This document shows positions 7,282 to 14,909 of a stretch of DNA of 39,100 nucleotides, piece after piece. Numbering within the stretch: the stretch's first letter is position 1; every line of letters begins with the position of its first letter. The notes below the pieces were generated by a model. It saw nothing but the letters and a program-made list of their open reading frames with translations. It was not told where the DNA came from and made no database searches. The DNA is taken from positions 1 through 39,100 of the forward strand of contig NZ_SSXE01000082.1 of NCBI RefSeq assembly GCF_021699195.1, in the 5' to 3' direction. The DNA is from Nonomuraea sp. MG754425. GTDB lineage: Bacteria; Actinomycetota; Actinomycetes; Streptosporangiales; Streptosporangiaceae. The translations under genes were made by a program, and so were the position numbers.

Positions 7282-7983
7282 ATGAGAACGGCCAGCGGGC
7301 GCCCCCGCGCCTTCCCCTTTTACATCGTGTGCGACGTGTCGCACTCGATGCACACCCCTCGCGAGGACGGACGGCCCACTCCTTTCGAGGTGCTCTCCAA
7401 CTGTGTCGGTGAGCTGCTGTTCGAGCTGGAGGCAGGCGATCCCGGCGTGAGCGAGGCCGCGCATGTCGCCGTGGTGTCCTTCTCCGACAGGGTCGAGCTG
7501 GTGCTGCCGCTGACCAGGCCGTGCGACGCGATCAGGGTGCCGGCCCTGCGGCCCGGCCGGCAGACGGACTACCTGGCGGTCTTCGGCGAACTGGTCAAGA
7601 TCGTGCAGAAGGATCACCGGAAGTTGTCCAGGCAGTTCGACGTACGCGCGCCGGTGGTCTTCTTCATCACCGACGGCGAGCCCTACGTCGGCGAGCACCA
7701 CCAGGACGTCGAGGTCTGGGGCCCCGCGCGCGACCGGCTGGCGAACCTGCACCCGGCGCCGTACATCGTGGCACTCGGGTTCGGGACGGTACGTGAGGAG
7801 ACCCTGCGGCGGGTCGCCACCACGCTCCGGGGCGACGTGCTGGCCTTCGCGGGCGAGATCGCGACCGGCGCGGCCACCGTGCTGCACGGCATCGCGCAGG
7901 CGGTGTCCGACAGCATCAGCGCCTCGGTCAACCGGAACACGGCTGTGCTGCGCGGACCCGGCGGGATGCGGCAGTTGAGATGA
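7282..7983 (+). CDS. vWA-domain protein (TerY-like), first gene of a phosphorylation triad
   Basis: The 233-residue protein is essentially one von Willebrand factor A domain. The MIDAS motif DVSHSM is at residues 17-22 (FYIVCDVSHSM), a candidate MIDAS threonine is in RQTDYLAVF and the third metal-binding aspartate is in VVFFITDGEPY. Core strands HVAVVSFSDRVELVLPL and PYIVALGFGTV are also recognisable. TerY-type vWA proteins associate with a PP2C phosphatase and a kinase encoded beside them (the TerY-P triad of Aravind and colleagues), and both follow here. The protein is cytoplasmic. The start is supported by AGGA ten bases upstream, and the stop overlaps the next ATG (ATGA). Confidence 0.88.
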   Translation: MRTASGRPRAFPFYIVCDVSHSMHTPREDGRPTPFEVLSNCVGELLFELEAGDPGVSEAAHVAVVSFSDRVELVLPLTRPCDAIRVPALRPGRQTDYLAVFGELVKIVQKDHRKLSRQFDVRAPVVFFITDGEPYVGEHHQDVEVWGPARDRLANLHPAPYIVALGFGTVREETLRRVATTLRGDVLAFAGEIATGAATVLHGIAQAVSDSISASVNRNTAVLRGPGGMRQLR

Positions 7984-9032
7984 TCAGGGCGGCTCTGGCG
8001 GGCTTACTCCTGGCCATCGGGATCGACCTGATGGCAGCCGAGCACGGCCCGCCGCCGGAGCCGACCGCGACGGTGACCGTGACGCCCGCCCCGCAGCAGG
8101 ACGGCGGCGGGGCGGCGGGCTGGCCGCTGTGGATCCTGTCCGGCCTCGCCGGCGGCGGCGCCGTGCTCGCCGGACGATCGCTGCTGGCCCGCAGGAACCG
8201 GGCCGGGAGCGCGGCCAGGACGCCGCTCGGGCCGCTGCCCCAGCCGCTGCCGGTGCTGCTGGCGGGCGGGGCGGACTCGCGTGCCCCGGGGGTCGCGCTC
8301 GACGGCGGCATGCTCGCGCAGACCACGGTCCGCGCCGTGAGCATCCGCGGCCGGCGTCACCGCTATCGCGGCGAACCCCTCCAGGACGCCTACGCCGTGC
8401 GCCTGAGCGCGGACGGGCGCTGGGTCATCGCCGCGGTGGCCGACGGGCTGGGCAGCACGTCGCACGCCGAGCACGCCGCCGCGGTGGCCGTGCGCGCCGC
8501 CACGAACCTGTCCCTGACCCCCGACCTCGGCTGGCACGCGGCCTTCGCCGCCGTGGCGGGGGAGGTCATGCGGGCCACGGCACGGTTCGGCGGCCGGACG
8601 CCGAACCCGCCCGCCACGACGCTGACGATCGGGGTGGTCCCCGCGGACGGCCGGCGCGGGATCGCCGCCTGCGCGGCCATCGGCGACTCGCCGGCGTTGT
8701 GGCTCCATGACGGCAGGTGGACCGAGATCTTCCCGCCTGATGGGCAACGACCGGACAACGTCACCTCGGCCCTGCCGGAGGACCTCGGTGAACTGCGGGA
8801 ACGGCAGATCGATTGGGGGCCTGGCGATGTGCTCGTCCTGTGCAGTGACGGGTTCGGGACGGCCATGGGCGGCGGCGGCAGCACGCTCGCCCAGCGGCTC
8901 GTCACGTCGTGGAGTTCGCCGCCCGCGCTGCGCGGCTTCCTGCATGACGTCGACTTCCACCTGTCGACCTACGACGACGACCGGACCGTGCTGGCGGTGT
9001 GGGCCGGCCGCCACGACACAGCCGTCCTGTGA
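7980..9032 (+). CDS. membrane-anchored PP2C-family protein phosphatase
   Basis: This 350-residue protein begins with two hydrophobic segments (about residues 3-20 and 48-70) separated by a proline/threonine-rich loop. The phosphatase domain (about 118-345) is therefore cytoplasmic. Metal-binding PP2C motifs are present: GEPLQDAYAV with D136, VADGLGSTSHAEHAA with D155, VLVLCSDGFGTAMGGGGS and YDDDRTVLAVWAG at the end. It should dephosphorylate Ser/Thr residues, most simply those set by the two kinases downstream. It overlaps the vWA gene by four bases and is followed after 15 bases by the first kinase. Confidence 0.9.
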   Translation: MIRAALAGLLLAIGIDLMAAEHGPPPEPTATVTVTPAPQQDGGGAAGWPLWILSGLAGGGAVLAGRSLLARRNRAGSAARTPLGPLPQPLPVLLAGGADSRAPGVALDGGMLAQTTVRAVSIRGRRHRYRGEPLQDAYAVRLSADGRWVIAAVADGLGSTSHAEHAAAVAVRAATNLSLTPDLGWHAAFAAVAGEVMRATARFGGRTPNPPATTLTIGVVPADGRRGIAACAAIGDSPALWLHDGRWTEIFPPDGQRPDNVTSALPEDLGELRERQIDWGPGDVLVLCSDGFGTAMGGGGSTLAQRLVTSWSSPPALRGFLHDVDFHLSTYDDDRTVLAVWAGRHDTAVL

Positions 9033-9047
9033 CGAGAGCGCGGCCGG

Positions 9048-10085
9048 ATGAACCCACCGGACGTGGTCGAGGAAGCGGACCTGACAACGCCGGCGGACGC
9101 CGATCTCTACCGGCTACGCCCCGGCGGTCAGGCGGCCGGCCTGGCCGCGTGCGAGATCAGCGGCGTCTCCGGCCGGTTCCTGTTCAAACGGTACGACGAG
9201 GAGACGCTGGCGGGCCTGGACGAGGACGCGCTGCTCGCCATGGTGCGCTGGCGGCGCGAACTGCCCCGGCAGGACCGCGCCCGGCTCGACCGGCTCTGCG
9301 CCTGGCCGGTCGCGGCGGTCCGCGGCGACCGGATCTCGGGCATCCTGATCAGGCCCGCTCCCGAGCCGATGTTCGCCGAACTGCGCACCCGCCTGGTGCC
9401 GCGCCACCTGGACGAGCTCACCCGCTCGCCCGAGCGGGTGGACGCCCTGCGCGAGCACTACGGCACGCGTTACTACGAGCCGCCGTACAAGCTGGCCGTG
9501 CTCGGCCAGTTGCTCGCGACCGTGCAGTGGCTGCACGAGCAGGGTTACGTGGTGGGCGACCTGCAACTGCGCAACGCCGTCTTCACCATCGACCCCGCGC
9601 CCGCCGTGTTCCTGCTGGACTGCGACTCGTGCCTGCCCGCCGGGGGTCGCGGCGCGTTGCCGGAGGCCGATCCTGAGCAGTGGAAGCTCCCTCGCGAGGC
9701 GGGGTTCACCCCGGAGTCCGACTACTACAAGTTCGCCTGGGCCGTCGTGCGCTGCCTCCAGGAGAGCGCCGAGGCGTGGTCGCTCGACGAGGCCGCGCTC
9801 GCCAGGGTGCTGCCGTCCCGGCATCGCCGCCTGATCAGCCAGTGCCTGGACGGCGCGCCGGAGACGGTGGACACCGAGCGGTGGCGGGCGGCGGGGGAGT
9901 CGTGGCGGTGGCTCGTCACGCCCGAGCACATCTACGTCGAGACCGACTCCAACCTGCGCGAGGCGTGGCGGCGGGGCAGGTCCGCGGTCGGGGACGGCTC
10001 GCGCGGCCGGCGCCGGGGGATCGTGGTGGCGATCGTCGTCCTGGCGGCGATCGCCGTCGTCGTCGCGGTCACGTTGGGAGCCTGA
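9048..10085 (+). CDS. divergent protein kinase of the TerY-P triad, C-terminal membrane anchor
   Basis: The 345-residue protein has a kinase-like core but lacks the usual HRD. A lysine is present in RFLFKRYDEET. The catalytic loop reads YVVGDLQLRNAVF (Asp and Asn kept), and the metal-binding Asp lies in FLLDCDSCLPA, where DFG is expected. No glycine-rich loop or APE motif is obvious. This GDL-x(3)-N pattern is characteristic of the atypical kinases found with TerY-like vWA and PP2C genes, so activity is plausible. The C-terminus carries one helix, GIVVAIVVLAAIAVVVAVTL, placing the kinase at the membrane. It ends one base before the start of the second kinase (TGAATG). Confidence 0.85.
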   Translation: MNPPDVVEEADLTTPADADLYRLRPGGQAAGLAACEISGVSGRFLFKRYDEETLAGLDEDALLAMVRWRRELPRQDRARLDRLCAWPVAAVRGDRISGILIRPAPEPMFAELRTRLVPRHLDELTRSPERVDALREHYGTRYYEPPYKLAVLGQLLATVQWLHEQGYVVGDLQLRNAVFTIDPAPAVFLLDCDSCLPAGGRGALPEADPEQWKLPREAGFTPESDYYKFAWAVVRCLQESAEAWSLDEAALARVLPSRHRRLISQCLDGAPETVDTERWRAAGESWRWLVTPEHIYVETDSNLREAWRRGRSAVGDGSRGRRRGIVVAIVVLAAIAVVVAVTLGA

Positions 10086-11276
10086 ATGCACACCGGCGAA
10101 CCACGGCGCATCGGCCCCTACGAGGTGCTCGGCTGCCTGGGCGTCGGCGGGCAGGGCACGGTCTACCTCGCGCGGGGTGAGGCGGGCCGGGTCGCGATCA
10201 AGGTGATCCACGCGCAGGGGGCGGCCGACCCGAGGGCGCGCAGGCGGTTCGCGGACGAGGTGGCCATCGCGTCGCGGGTGCCCAGGGCGTACACGGCGAT
10301 GATCATCGACGCGGACATCGACCGTGACCAGCCGTACATCGTGAGCGAGTACGTGGCAGGGCCGTCCCTGCAGAAGCTCGTGGACACGCACGGGCCGCTG
10401 TCGGGGTCCGTGCTCGAACGGCTGGCGACCTACACGGCCACCGCCCTGGCGGCGATCCACGGCGTGGGGGTCATCCACCGGGATCTCAAGCCCGCCAACG
10501 TCATCGTCGGGCCGGACGGGCCCCGGGTGGTGGACTTCGGGGTCGCGCGGGCCCTGGAGGCGACCTCCGTGCTCACCACGACCGTGGGCACTCCGTCCTA
10601 CCTCGCGCCGGAGCAGGTCGGCGGGCCCGAGAGCGAGGTGGGCGCGCCCGCGGACGTGCACGCGTGGGCGGGCACGGTGTACTTCGCCGCCACCGGACGG
10701 GTGCCGTTCGCGGGGAGCAACGTGGCCGTCATCATCAACCGCGTCCTGACCGAGACCCCCGACGTGCGGGTGATCCCCCAGCCGCTGCGCTCGCTGATCG
10801 CCGACTGCCTCGCCAAGGACCCGGCCCGGCGGCCCACGGCCATGGAACTGCTCGGCCGCCTCGTGGGGCATCCGTCGGAGACACCGCAGGCGACGGTCCC
10901 GCACGCCGGGATCCTGCCGGTCACCCTCGGGACGCTGAAGGAGATCACCACGCTGGGCAGCGGGCCCGCGGCCGACATCGTCATCCACGGGCAGGGGGTC
11001 GCCCCGGCGCACGCCACCGTCCGCAGGGTGAGCGCGGGTTACCGGCTGCACGACCACAGCGGCGGTCTGGGGACGTACATCGACGGCCGTCCCGTCCTCT
11101 ACGCGACGCTGCGGCCGGGGGAGCGGTTCGCGCTCGGCCCGGTGGTGCTCCGCCTCACCGGCACGGGGGAGTTGGAGCGGGTCCGGTTCGGCCGGCCGCC
11201 GGGCGCGCGCTGGTGGCTCCTGCTCCTTCTCGTCGCGGTGCTGGTGACGGTGCTGATCGTGCTCGTCAGGGGATAG
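10086..11276 (+). CDS. Ser/Thr protein kinase with FHA domain and C-terminal membrane helix
   Basis: The 396-residue protein has a full Hanks-type kinase domain at residues 8-265: GCLGVGGQGTVYLARGE, VAIKVIHAQG, catalytic loop VIHRDLKPANVIV, VVDFGVARAL and GTPSYLAPEQ. From about 280 to 365 there is an FHA-like phosphopeptide-binding fold (TTLGSGPAADIVIHGQG, PAHATVRRVSAGYRLHDHS, GLGTYIDGRPV). One transmembrane helix (WWLLLLLVAVLVTVLIVLV) ends the protein. Placing FHA after the kinase with no extracellular sensor differs from PknB-type kinases. FHA may dock partners phosphorylated by either kinase. It is the last gene of the operon and overlaps the convergent binding-protein gene by 11 bp. Confidence 0.92.
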   Translation: MHTGEPRRIGPYEVLGCLGVGGQGTVYLARGEAGRVAIKVIHAQGAADPRARRRFADEVAIASRVPRAYTAMIIDADIDRDQPYIVSEYVAGPSLQKLVDTHGPLSGSVLERLATYTATALAAIHGVGVIHRDLKPANVIVGPDGPRVVDFGVARALEATSVLTTTVGTPSYLAPEQVGGPESEVGAPADVHAWAGTVYFAATGRVPFAGSNVAVIINRVLTETPDVRVIPQPLRSLIADCLAKDPARRPTAMELLGRLVGHPSETPQATVPHAGILPVTLGTLKEITTLGSGPAADIVIHGQGVAPAHATVRRVSAGYRLHDHSGGLGTYIDGRPVLYATLRPGERFALGPVVLRLTGTGELERVRFGRPPGARWWLLLLLVAVLVTVLIVLVRG

Positions 11277-12810
11277 TCACGGGGGTGGGCGTGGTGACGT
11301 TCACCCGTTCCCCGGTCCTGGAGTCGAGGGTGAAGGCGCCGCTGGCGCCGCGGATGACGTTGGTGCCGGTGAACAGGTAGAGCTGCCCGCGCACCGCCAC
11401 CGCGGAGGGCAGGCTGAGCTGGGACGGGTCCACGCCGATGGCCGCCTTCTGCACCGCGGTGGCCGCCGCGGTCACCGCGTCGTAGGCCAGGATCGCCAGC
11501 CCGGTGCCGAGGTGCGTCGCGGGGAAGCTCACCCCGTGGTGGGCCGTGACGAACTCGTCGCGGAACTCGCGGTAGAGCTGGCGGTGCGGATTGTCCTCGT
11601 TGTCGAGCCGCGCGGGGTCGGCGAGCGGCACGAACATCACCTTGATGGGCGCCTCCGGGTCGTGCAGCGACGGGTCGTCCGGGTTCTGGTCCTGGGCGTC
11701 GTCGCCGGTGACCACGGTGATGGGCGTGGAGCGGCAGGGCCTGCTGCGCAGCAGCTTGAGGAAGGCGGGCATGAACGCCTGGCGGCCGGCGTAGAAGATC
11801 ATGTCGATCTTCGTCCCGCAGATGGTGTCGCTGATGGTGCGCAGGAGCGAGGGGCCGCCGCGCGGGTCGAAGGGGAAGCTGAGCCCGGACTTGTCGACGT
11901 ACGGCTTGAGCCCGAGCTTCGGGTCGAGGAAGGCGTCCTTGAGCGAGCGGGCGTAGAGGTCCTTGGTGCCCTGCGGGGTCACGTCGGCCCACATCAGGGC
12001 GGCGCTTCCCTCGACCTTCTTCTTCTTGAACTCCTCCGCGATCGCGGCGAGCTGGGCCGAGGTGCTCACCGCGGTGCGGGTGAGGCCGGGGATGGGACCG
12101 GCGTCGTCGATCTCGCCGGTGGTGTTGAACCCGGCCGCGGTGATGAAGTCGGCGACCATCGGGATCCCGGGGTCCTTGGCCAGGGCGCGGGCGGCGTCGA
12201 TGCTCTCCTGCTGGCTCGGGCCCATCCCGGTGACGGCGACGATCTGCCCGGGGCCCGCGGTCGCGCCCGTCGCGGCGTTGCGCCGCACCGCCTGCACCGT
12301 CGTGTTCCACTTCGAGCCGTCGTGACCGGTGTTGGCCAGCAGCAGCCGGATCTTGGGGAACGTCTCCGAGTGGTTGGCGCGGTACTGGGCGATGAACGCC
12401 CCTTCGAGCTGGTGCAGGGCGCGCTCGCCGACCAGCCCGCGTGGGCCCGCGCCCATCGGGGCCAGCAGCGCGATCGTGCTGTAGTCGTCCTTCTCGGTGA
12501 CCGTGCGGTTCTCCGAGGCGATGACCTCCAGGATCTGGCGGTACTGCGGGCCGAGGACCATCGTCCCGTCGGCCGGGTCCATCAGCCCGACGCACTCGCC
12601 GTCGACGCTGACCACGTCCGAACTGCTCGTCTCGCAACGTCCCCACGGCCACCAGCCCTGGGCGTAACTCACGAGCACCCCGGTGGAGATCAGGACGGCG
12701 ACGACCACGACGATCACCACCAGCCGTCGGCGGAAGAGCGTGCCCGCCTGCCGTAACAGGTTCCAGGCGCGCGTGGCGAAGGAAGGGGGCGGTGCCGGTT
12801 CGTCATGCAT
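11266..12810 (-). CDS. membrane-anchored periplasmic-binding-protein-like sensor (type 1 fold)
   Basis: The 514-residue protein has an N-terminal cytoplasmic segment of about 30 residues and one transmembrane helix (LVVIVVVVAVLISTGVLV). A large extracytoplasmic domain with the Leu/Ile/Val-receptor type of fold follows: STIALLAPMGAGPRGL, GQIVAVTGMGPSQQESIDAA, GIPMVADFITAAGFNTTGE, IDMIFYAGRQAFMPAFLK and ATHLGTGLAILAYDAVTAAA. There is no lipobox, and no permease or ATPase gene is nearby. It is therefore more likely a tethered ligand sensor than a transporter subunit. It converges on the kinase operon. GGAG lies five bases before the ATG. A role as the external input of the kinase cluster is inference from position only. 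Confidence 0.8.
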   Translation of the reverse strand: MHDEPAPPPSFATRAWNLLRQAGTLFRRRLVVIVVVVAVLISTGVLVSYAQGWWPWGRCETSSSDVVSVDGECVGLMDPADGTMVLGPQYRQILEVIASENRTVTEKDDYSTIALLAPMGAGPRGLVGERALHQLEGAFIAQYRANHSETFPKIRLLLANTGHDGSKWNTTVQAVRRNAATGATAGPGQIVAVTGMGPSQQESIDAARALAKDPGIPMVADFITAAGFNTTGEIDDAGPIPGLTRTAVSTSAQLAAIAEEFKKKKVEGSAALMWADVTPQGTKDLYARSLKDAFLDPKLGLKPYVDKSGLSFPFDPRGGPSLLRTISDTICGTKIDMIFYAGRQAFMPAFLKLLRSRPCRSTPITVVTGDDAQDQNPDDPSLHDPEAPIKVMFVPLADPARLDNEDNPHRQLYREFRDEFVTAHHGVSFPATHLGTGLAILAYDAVTAAATAVQKAAIGVDPSQLSLPSAVAVRGQLYLFTGTNVIRGASGAFTLDSRTGERVNVTTPTPVTIP

Positions 12811-13237
12811 CTGGACTCCAAGCCGTCACTTACGCCGTGATCGTGCGGGCATGCTGTCCCCGAATCTCGATCGCACACCGTCCCGTCCCCGGAATGGTGG
12901 CCGCCTGGACTCATCGTCATTAAAACGTGATCAATGGTGGCGGGACAACAAGTTGTCGGCAGGTTCGTCAGGAAATGCTGTGATGCGGGTGGGTTGCGCT
13001 AGCGGGGCGCTAGTGAGGCGCTACCAGCCTGCTCCAGGATGTTCCGCCATGGCTCCAGTGGCGGTTGGCCTGCCAGGTCGTGCTCGCCGCGGGGTTGTCC
13101 GTCCGCGCCCGTACGAAGCCGCTCCACGCGGCATGGCGGCGCGACGGAGGCCACCGGTCCGGTGGGAGCCGTCCTGCTGATCGTCTTCGACGACATCGAC
13201 GATCTGGTCATTCGAGAAGATCCGGGGAACGGGTGTG
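12811..13237. other. 427-bp region between the binding protein and the thioredoxin gene
   Basis: No convincing intact gene is present. The left part near the binding-protein start is comparatively AT-rich (ATTAAAACGTGATCAA at about 12919) and may hold promoters for both directions. The middle carries the three heptamers listed separately. From about 13047 one frame reads PWLQWRLACQVVLAAGLSVR and runs to a stop just before 13238. This faintly recalls the first helix of MauE/DoxX-like redox membrane proteins, which often precede TlpA/MauD-like genes. The match is weak and the frame has no start. Confidence 0.35.
12996..13024 (+). promoter_or_regulatory. three heptamer direct repeats at 11-bp period
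   Basis: GCGCTAG (12996-13002), GCGCTAG (13007-13013) and GCGCTAC (13018-13024) recur at exactly one helical turn. This geometry is typical of OmpR-type winged-helix regulators, including SARPs. The array lies about 210 bp upstream of the thioredoxin/S26/peptide operon and a similar distance from the divergent binding-protein gene. No cognate regulator is encoded beside it. Confidence 0.4.
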
Positions 13238-13756
13238 ATGGAGTATCTCGCCGCGGCCGTCGTTGTGGTCGGCCTGTTGTGCATGGTGAACCTGCTGCTG
13301 ATGGTCGGGGTGATCCGCCGGCTGCGCAAGCTGGCCGCGCGGCCCGCGTACGGCCTGCCGCCCACGGACGGGCTGGCCGTCGGCGAGCGCATGCCCGAGT
13401 TCGCGGCCACGACCACCGCCGGCGAGCCGATCTCGCACGACCTGCTGGGCGGGCCCGCGCTCGTCGGCTTCTTCACCCCGGGCTGCGAGCCGTGCCAGGA
13501 ACTGCTGCCGCGCTTCGTCGCACGAGCCCGCGAGTTCCACGGCCAGGCGCTCGCCGTGGTCGTCGCCACCTCGGCCGAGGACGCCGCCGAGGAGGCCGAG
13601 CACCTGGCCGGGGTGGCCCGGGTCGTGGTCGAGGAGCCGGGGGGCGCCCTGCAGGACGCCTTCAGCGTCAGCGGTTACCCGACCGTCTACGTGATCGACG
13701 CCGACGGCGCGGTGGCCGGCACCGACCTGGACGCGCTCGCCCTGGTGCAGGCATGA
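13238..13756 (+). CDS. membrane-anchored thioredoxin-like protein (TlpA/MauD type)
   Basis: The 172-residue protein has one N-terminal helix (residues 3-26) followed by a thioredoxin fold facing outward. The redox motif is C83-E-P-C86 in FFTPGCEPCQELLPRF. The cis-proline is P148 in SGYPTVYVIDADG. The preceding MPEFAATTTAGEPISHDLLG is the usual start of AhpC/TSA-TlpA domains. MauD-like proteins guide disulfide formation in cysteine-rich partners, which suits the six-cysteine peptide at the end of this operon. GGGGAA lies 7-9 bases before GTG 13235/ATG 13238; either could start. The S26 peptidase gene follows after 34 bases. Confidence 0.88.
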   Translation: MEYLAAAVVVVGLLCMVNLLLMVGVIRRLRKLAARPAYGLPPTDGLAVGERMPEFAATTTAGEPISHDLLGGPALVGFFTPGCEPCQELLPRFVARAREFHGQALAVVVATSAEDAAEEAEHLAGVARVVVEEPGGALQDAFSVSGYPTVYVIDADGAVAGTDLDALALVQA

Positions 13757-13790
13757 CCCGAGCCCGCGCGGCGGCCGGGACGGTGCCCGG

Positions 13791-14273
13791 GTGAACGCCT
13801 CGGTCCTGCTCGCCGTCGCGGTCGCGGTCGCCGTGCTCGCCATCGCCGGCGCGCTGGTCGTGCGGCTGCGCCGGGCGTACTCGACCATCCGGGTGGACGG
13901 CTTCAGCATGACGCCCGCCCTGACCGACGGCGACCGGCTGCTGGCCCGGCGACTGCCCGCGTCCGCGCTGCGGAACGGGCACATCGCCGTGGTGCGCAGC
14001 CCGCTGCCGATGGGCGGACCGTTCCTCATCAAGCGCATCGTCGCGCTGCCCGGCGACCCCGTGCCCGAGTCCGTACGGGGGATCGTCCCCGACGAGCGGG
14101 TGCCCGACGGGCGGCTCGTCGTGATCGGCGACAACGTCGACGCCAGCTTCGACTCCCGTGACCACGGCTACTTCTCCATGGCCGACGTGCACGCCGTGGC
14201 CATTCGAAAGCTCACCTCAGCCGATGACCCCAGCGGAACGGAGAGCACGCCGGCAAGACACCTTCTGATCTGA
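13791..14273 (+). CDS. S26-family signal peptidase
   Basis: The 160-residue protein has one N-terminal helix (residues 4-26) and a compact S26 domain. The catalytic serine is S39 in VDGFSMTPALTDGDRL. The catalytic lysine is K81 in FLIKRIVALPGDPVPE. The conserved box VIGDNVDASFDSRDHGYF is at 112-128. It is shorter than the housekeeping type I peptidases (often over 200 residues in actinomycetes), which suggests a dedicated protease. It sits between a thioredoxin-like gene and a small cysteine-rich peptide gene, making that peptide its probable substrate by position. GTG start at 13791. The peptide gene begins 39 bases after its stop. Confidence 0.9.
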   Translation: MNASVLLAVAVAVAVLAIAGALVVRLRRAYSTIRVDGFSMTPALTDGDRLLARRLPASALRNGHIAVVRSPLPMGGPFLIKRIVALPGDPVPESVRGIVPDERVPDGRLVVIGDNVDASFDSRDHGYFSMADVHAVAIRKLTSADDPSGTESTPARHLLI

Positions 14274-14312
14274 ATCCACCGACGAACCACGAAAGAATTG
14301 GAACAGAACGCA

Positions 14313-14528
14313 ATGACGCAGACCATCGCCAAGCTTGGGGACCGGCTCCTCGCGCTGATCGTCCCCGAGCACCACGCGGCGGCCGACGAGTGCTCCAACC
14401 AGTACCGCTGCGGCCCCTACGGCTGCACCGGGACCATGGACTACAAGGTCAGGAAGCAGGTCCGGACCGTCTGCCGGGCGGCCGGCCCCGGCGCGTGGCG
14501 GAACACCCCTTACTGCTGCTACATCTGA
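14313..14528 (+). CDS. small six-cysteine peptide, probable exported product
   Basis: The 71-residue product starts MTQTIAKLGDRLLALIVPEH, an amphipathic leader-like helix, then HAAADE. All six cysteines lie in the C-terminal 45 residues (C27, C33, C38, C54, C68, C69; segments ECSNQYRCGPYGC, RTVCRAAG and NTPYCCYI). A22-A23-A24 before D25 satisfies the A-x-A rule of signal peptidases, although the hydrophobic stretch LLALIVP is short for a standard signal peptide. GGAA is nine bases before the ATG; an upstream TTG in the same frame at 14298 is less likely. Even cysteine number, exposed tail CCYI and the thioredoxin/peptidase partners suggest a disulfide-stabilised secreted peptide. I do not recognise the family; target and activity are unknown. 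Confidence 0.75.
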   Translation: MTQTIAKLGDRLLALIVPEHHAAADECSNQYRCGPYGCTGTMDYKVRKQVRTVCRAAGPGAWRNTPYCCYI

Positions 14529-14557
14529 TCGCCGGCCGGTCAGGCGTCCGGGGTAGC

Positions 14558-14909
14558 TGACCCGGGGCACGCCGGTGGCGGCCGAGTGCCGGCCCACGGC
14601 TCCTGACCGCCTCGATTCTCGCCCTCGTCCTGGCACGGCGGCGGCGCGGACGTCATCGCGTGGACGTCCGCGACCGCCGACGACAGCGACGAGGGCGTCC
14701 GCCGAACCGGCCGTCCCGGGCGAGACTGTCGCCCACCCTCGGCAGGCTCCGCCGCACAACGATCTCCTGGCGGCCCGGACGCCGGGGAGGTGCTCGGCAC
14801 CGTCGAGATCCAGCTCCGGCAGCCGTCACCTGACTCCTGCGAGCTCACCGACTTCACGATCACCACCACCCGCCGCGGACCTTCCGCCGCCGCGCTGATC
14901 GTCCGGTGA
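14558..14909 (+). pseudogene. possible remnant of a secreted protein
   Basis: A signal-peptide-like run, PRLLTASILALVLA, appears in one frame from about 14594 but has no start codon before it. The downstream coding-like text is in another frame (GADVIAWTSATADDSDEGVR, then VLGTVEIQLRQPSPDSCELT and DFTITTTRRGPS) and stops at 14907-14909. The two parts fit one short exported protein broken by a frameshift near 14640. Chance open frames are common at this GC content, so this is tentative. From 14910 to 15109 I see only an 8-bp-spaced pair of GTTAGGC (14966 and 14974) and the transporter ribosome site. Confidence 0.25.

Noticed and set aside
7282..10085. Tellurite-resistance operon
   Set aside because: vWA, PP2C and kinase fit a TerY-P triad, but no TerD/TerZ/TerC-type genes are present, so resistance is not implied.
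13238..14528. Classical lanthipeptide, lasso or thiopeptide cluster
   Set aside because: No lanthionine synthetase, cyclodehydratase, asparagine-synthetase-like or radical SAM gene, and no dedicated ABC transporter is adjacent.
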